DNA from: Tetrahymena thermophila SB210
Taxonomy: Eukaryota > Ciliophora > Oligohymenophorea > Hymenostomatida > Tetrahymenidae
NCBI RefSeq assembly: GCF_000189635.1
Contig: NW_002476495.1
Location: 124,001 to 188,000 of the forward strand
Length of the DNA stretch: 64,000 bases
Direction of reading: 5' to 3'
The notes beneath the pieces are model-generated. The model saw only the letters and a list, made by a program, of their open reading frames with translations, was not told the DNA's origin and did no database searches. The position numbers and the translations under genes were made by a program. Position 1 is the first letter of the stretch. Each line of letters begins with the position of its first letter. Positions 61,816 through 64,000 of the stretch are shown here, in pieces.

Positions 61816-62265
61816 ATTTCTTATATTTTTTATTTTAATTTGTTAATTTTTGCTTTTAAATTTGGTTTTTAATAATTTTAGATAATAATATTAATCAAAT
61901 TACAAACAAATACCTTTGTTGTATTAAGACAAATAAATCATTCAGTTCCTACTTTTGAATCTACTCGTTATTTTTTCACACTTTTCTTTCATTTATTTTT
62001 AATTGAACCACTATATCATTTATAGCAATCTCTATCTATTTATCTAATAATTAATTATCAAACACAATATCCAAGTAGAATTTTTGATTCTTTTCTCTGC
62101 ACTCAAAAAAAAATTATTATTGTGCAAAAGTAGCAGCAAATTTTTTTTTTTAATGAAAAATGAATTTTAATTAAAAAGTATTTAAAATTTTTATTACAAA
62201 ATAATTTCTATAAAAGAATACAAAATTAAATTAATTTTTTTTCTAATATTTAAATATTGTTCAAA
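61816..62265. other. short intergenic spacer
   Basis: 450 bp of AT-rich DNA upstream of RRS1 and downstream of the fatty-acid-hydroxylase-like gene, both on the minus strand. Nothing further was seen. Confidence 0.55.
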
Positions 62266-64000
62266 TCAACTATCACTGTCGTAATCAGTGCTCTTTTCTT
62301 TACCAGTTATAAACCCAAATATATCTTTTGTCTTTTCTTCTTCATCAAGATCATTAAGCTAAAAGAATTTATCCCAAAAATGATTGGTGACTTAATAGCC
62401 ATATTCCCTATCTTTAAAGTGATGCTTAGCGTGTTTATTCCTTAAATATTAAGAATAACTAAGAGTTAATTTCTTTTTATTATGGAGAGCATAGTGAACT
62501 ACCTCATAATAAAGATATCCTAAACAAATACCACTTAGAATTAAATATAAAGTATTTCCATATATTAACAAACCTAGTGAATATCTTATCAAAAATGCTA
62601 CAAAAATGCTGAAGAATGGCTAAATTGTTGTTCTGGCTCTATATAAATAAAATAAATTAATATTTAACAAATAATTTTGAATAAATATTAAATATTTTTA
62701 TTTTATGAATTTTAATTTCATTTTATCATAAAATATTCCAATATCAAATTTTAAAAATCAGATTTAAAAATTATTTAAAAGCAAATATTAATTTTTGAAT
62801 ATTAAAGTTAAATTTTAGAAAATATAATTTTTATTTTAATGCTTTTAAATAAATTTTAACATATCTAAAAAATCAATTAATTTTATTTAAAGCTTGATTT
62901 TTGATAAGATATTTGAAATATTTAAATAATTAAATATAAAATTTATTAAAAATTGTGTTTATAGAAATAAAATAATCAATTTATTTTTTTAAATATTGCA
63001 TTTGATTTAAATTAGATGCAGAAAATCTCAAAATAATTTCATTAAGTAAATCAATCTTCCAAGTAAATTTAAAGAAGAAAGGCTAAGATTATTTATACTC
63101 AAACCTGAAATAAATTAAAAGAAATAAATAAATAAATTACTCATCTAATGGAAAGACATAGTGAATTCCAAAAATTAAGAAATGGAATGTTTTTCCTAGG
63201 ACATAAGGCTGCAAAATGATTCTTAGAAAAACATATTCCATAATCCAGAAAATGATAATTCCACAAAATAAGAAACCAAAAAGAAAAAGCAAGGGTCTGT
63301 TATCAGCTTTATAATGCCTGTCAAACATTCCCCTAGAATAGTTATAATCTAAATTGAGACCACAATAGAACATGTAAATGAATATCATGGTATACAAAAG
63401 AACTACTATTCCTATATTATTATTCAACAGAGAGTCAATTGAGTCATTATCAAAAAGTTTTGTTCCAACTACTCTCTTGCAAGGGTTTTTTAACAAATCT
63501 TCATACGTCTTTTTATCTTTTATTGCTCTAATTTGACTAACCAAACCCTTATTTAAATTCAAAGTCACATTTTTATATTCCAATTTATAGTCGTGTGTGA
63601 GGTGAGGATATTATTTCTTTTAATTTTAAAGTATTTTTTATTAACATATTGTCTTTAAATATATTTTAATTATAAATTAAAAAATTTCATTTTAATTTAT
63701 CTATTTATTGTTTACTAGCTTTGAGTTGTTTTTTAAACTTAATTGCTTGTTCAAATTATTTTACCTATGATATAGGTTTAATAATAATTTGAATTTAAAC
63801 AACTTACTTTTTTTGAAATGGTAAAATTAAACTAAATCATATGTATTAAACAAAGTGTATTTAACTAATTAATACCTTTATCTTTCCTTATTTAAGCTGT
63901 TCTCTTTCCTCCTCTTGCTCATCTCCAATTACACCGTAAATGTACTTTTGCATAAGATTTTATGCATATTAAGAATGTTTATGTCTTGAGGAGTTAAAAA
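62266..64000 (-). CDS. fatty-acid 2-hydroxylase-like protein with cytochrome b5 end, partial
   Basis: The 5' end is cut by the window edge. Three exons are visible (63876 to beyond 64000, 63141-63616, 62266-62638), joining in phase. The first shows the end of a cytochrome b5 domain (KHSQYAQNLMQKYIYGVIGD, with the second heme His-Ser). The rest follows FA2H/Scs7: EYKNVTLNLNKGLVSQ linker, LFDNDSIDSLL, two membrane hairpins, MEYVFLRIIL, TFHFLIFGIHYVFPLDE, then GYLYYEVVHYALH and KHAKHHF. FA2H hydroxylates the alpha carbon of ceramide fatty acids in the ER. Here EYxFHR has become EYVFLR, HGxHH has become FGIHY, and one His of the last cluster is gone, while HxxxH and HxxHH persist. Activity is therefore doubtful. 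Confidence 0.85.

Noticed and set aside
60860-62445. Several plus-strand frames across RRS1 and the FA2H-like gene.
   Set aside because: They are antisense to genes identified by conserved motifs on the minus strand.
1-64000. tRNA, snRNA, CRISPR, insertion sequences and bacterial-type regulatory sites.
   Set aside because: No cloverleaf with a proper B-box (GGTTCRANNCC), no spaced repeat array and no transposase was seen. Bacterial signals are not expected in a ciliate nucleus.

Overview
The window reads as a stretch of ciliate macronuclear DNA, most like Tetrahymena. The evidence is base composition (very AT-rich, with GC concentrated in genes) and the genetic code. Nearly every gene stays open only if TAA and TAG are read as glutamine and TGA is the sole stop. 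Introns are AT-rich, GT..AG and mostly 50-150 nt. There are no telomere repeats, so this is chromosome interior. Single-stop reading makes long chance frames common on the wrong strand. Gene calls therefore rest on recognisable domains, phase-consistent splice sites or long frames with sensible composition.

Layout. Positions 1-8 kb hold a tandem family of small secreted, cysteine-containing proteins on the minus strand: three intact copies and one 5'-truncated copy. Their flanks are duplicated too, and a short GC-rich palindrome sits among them. 9-14.5 kb: IMP3 (five exons) and a leucine-rich-repeat gene with roughly one repeat per exon. 16-19 kb: a RING-CH membrane protein. 21-26.4 kb: a full ABCC-type ABC transporter on the plus strand. 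28-29.6 kb: a B-box plus ubiquitin-like protein. 31-32 kb: a dienelactone-hydrolase-like enzyme. 35.6-36 kb: a degenerate receiver-domain protein. 36-40 kb is gene-poor. 40.3-41.5 kb: an unrecognised Gln-rich protein. 42-48.7 kb: a CFAP57-like WD40/coiled-coil ciliary protein. 49.6-51 kb: a zinc-ribbon/RING protein. 52-53 kb: a WDR4/Trm82-like protein. 53.7-55.4 kb: an Asn/Gln-rich protein. 57-59.5 kb: U1-70K (SNRNP70). 61-62 kb: RRS1. 62.3-64 kb: a fatty-acid 2-hydroxylase-like protein whose 5' end runs off the window.

The genes are not an operon; each has its own flanks. Two themes recur by chance or history: RNA and ribosome biogenesis (IMP3, RRS1, WDR4-like, U1-70K), and ubiquitin-type zinc proteins (RING-CH, RING, B-box/UBL). 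The most unusual observations are: a Pro/Met/Gly-rich leader on U1-70K plus a 906-nt intron separating RRM from RS domain; loss of part of the metal-binding histidine set in the fatty-acid-hydroxylase-like protein; a receiver-like protein without the phospho-acceptor aspartate; and the decaying tandem array of secreted proteins.
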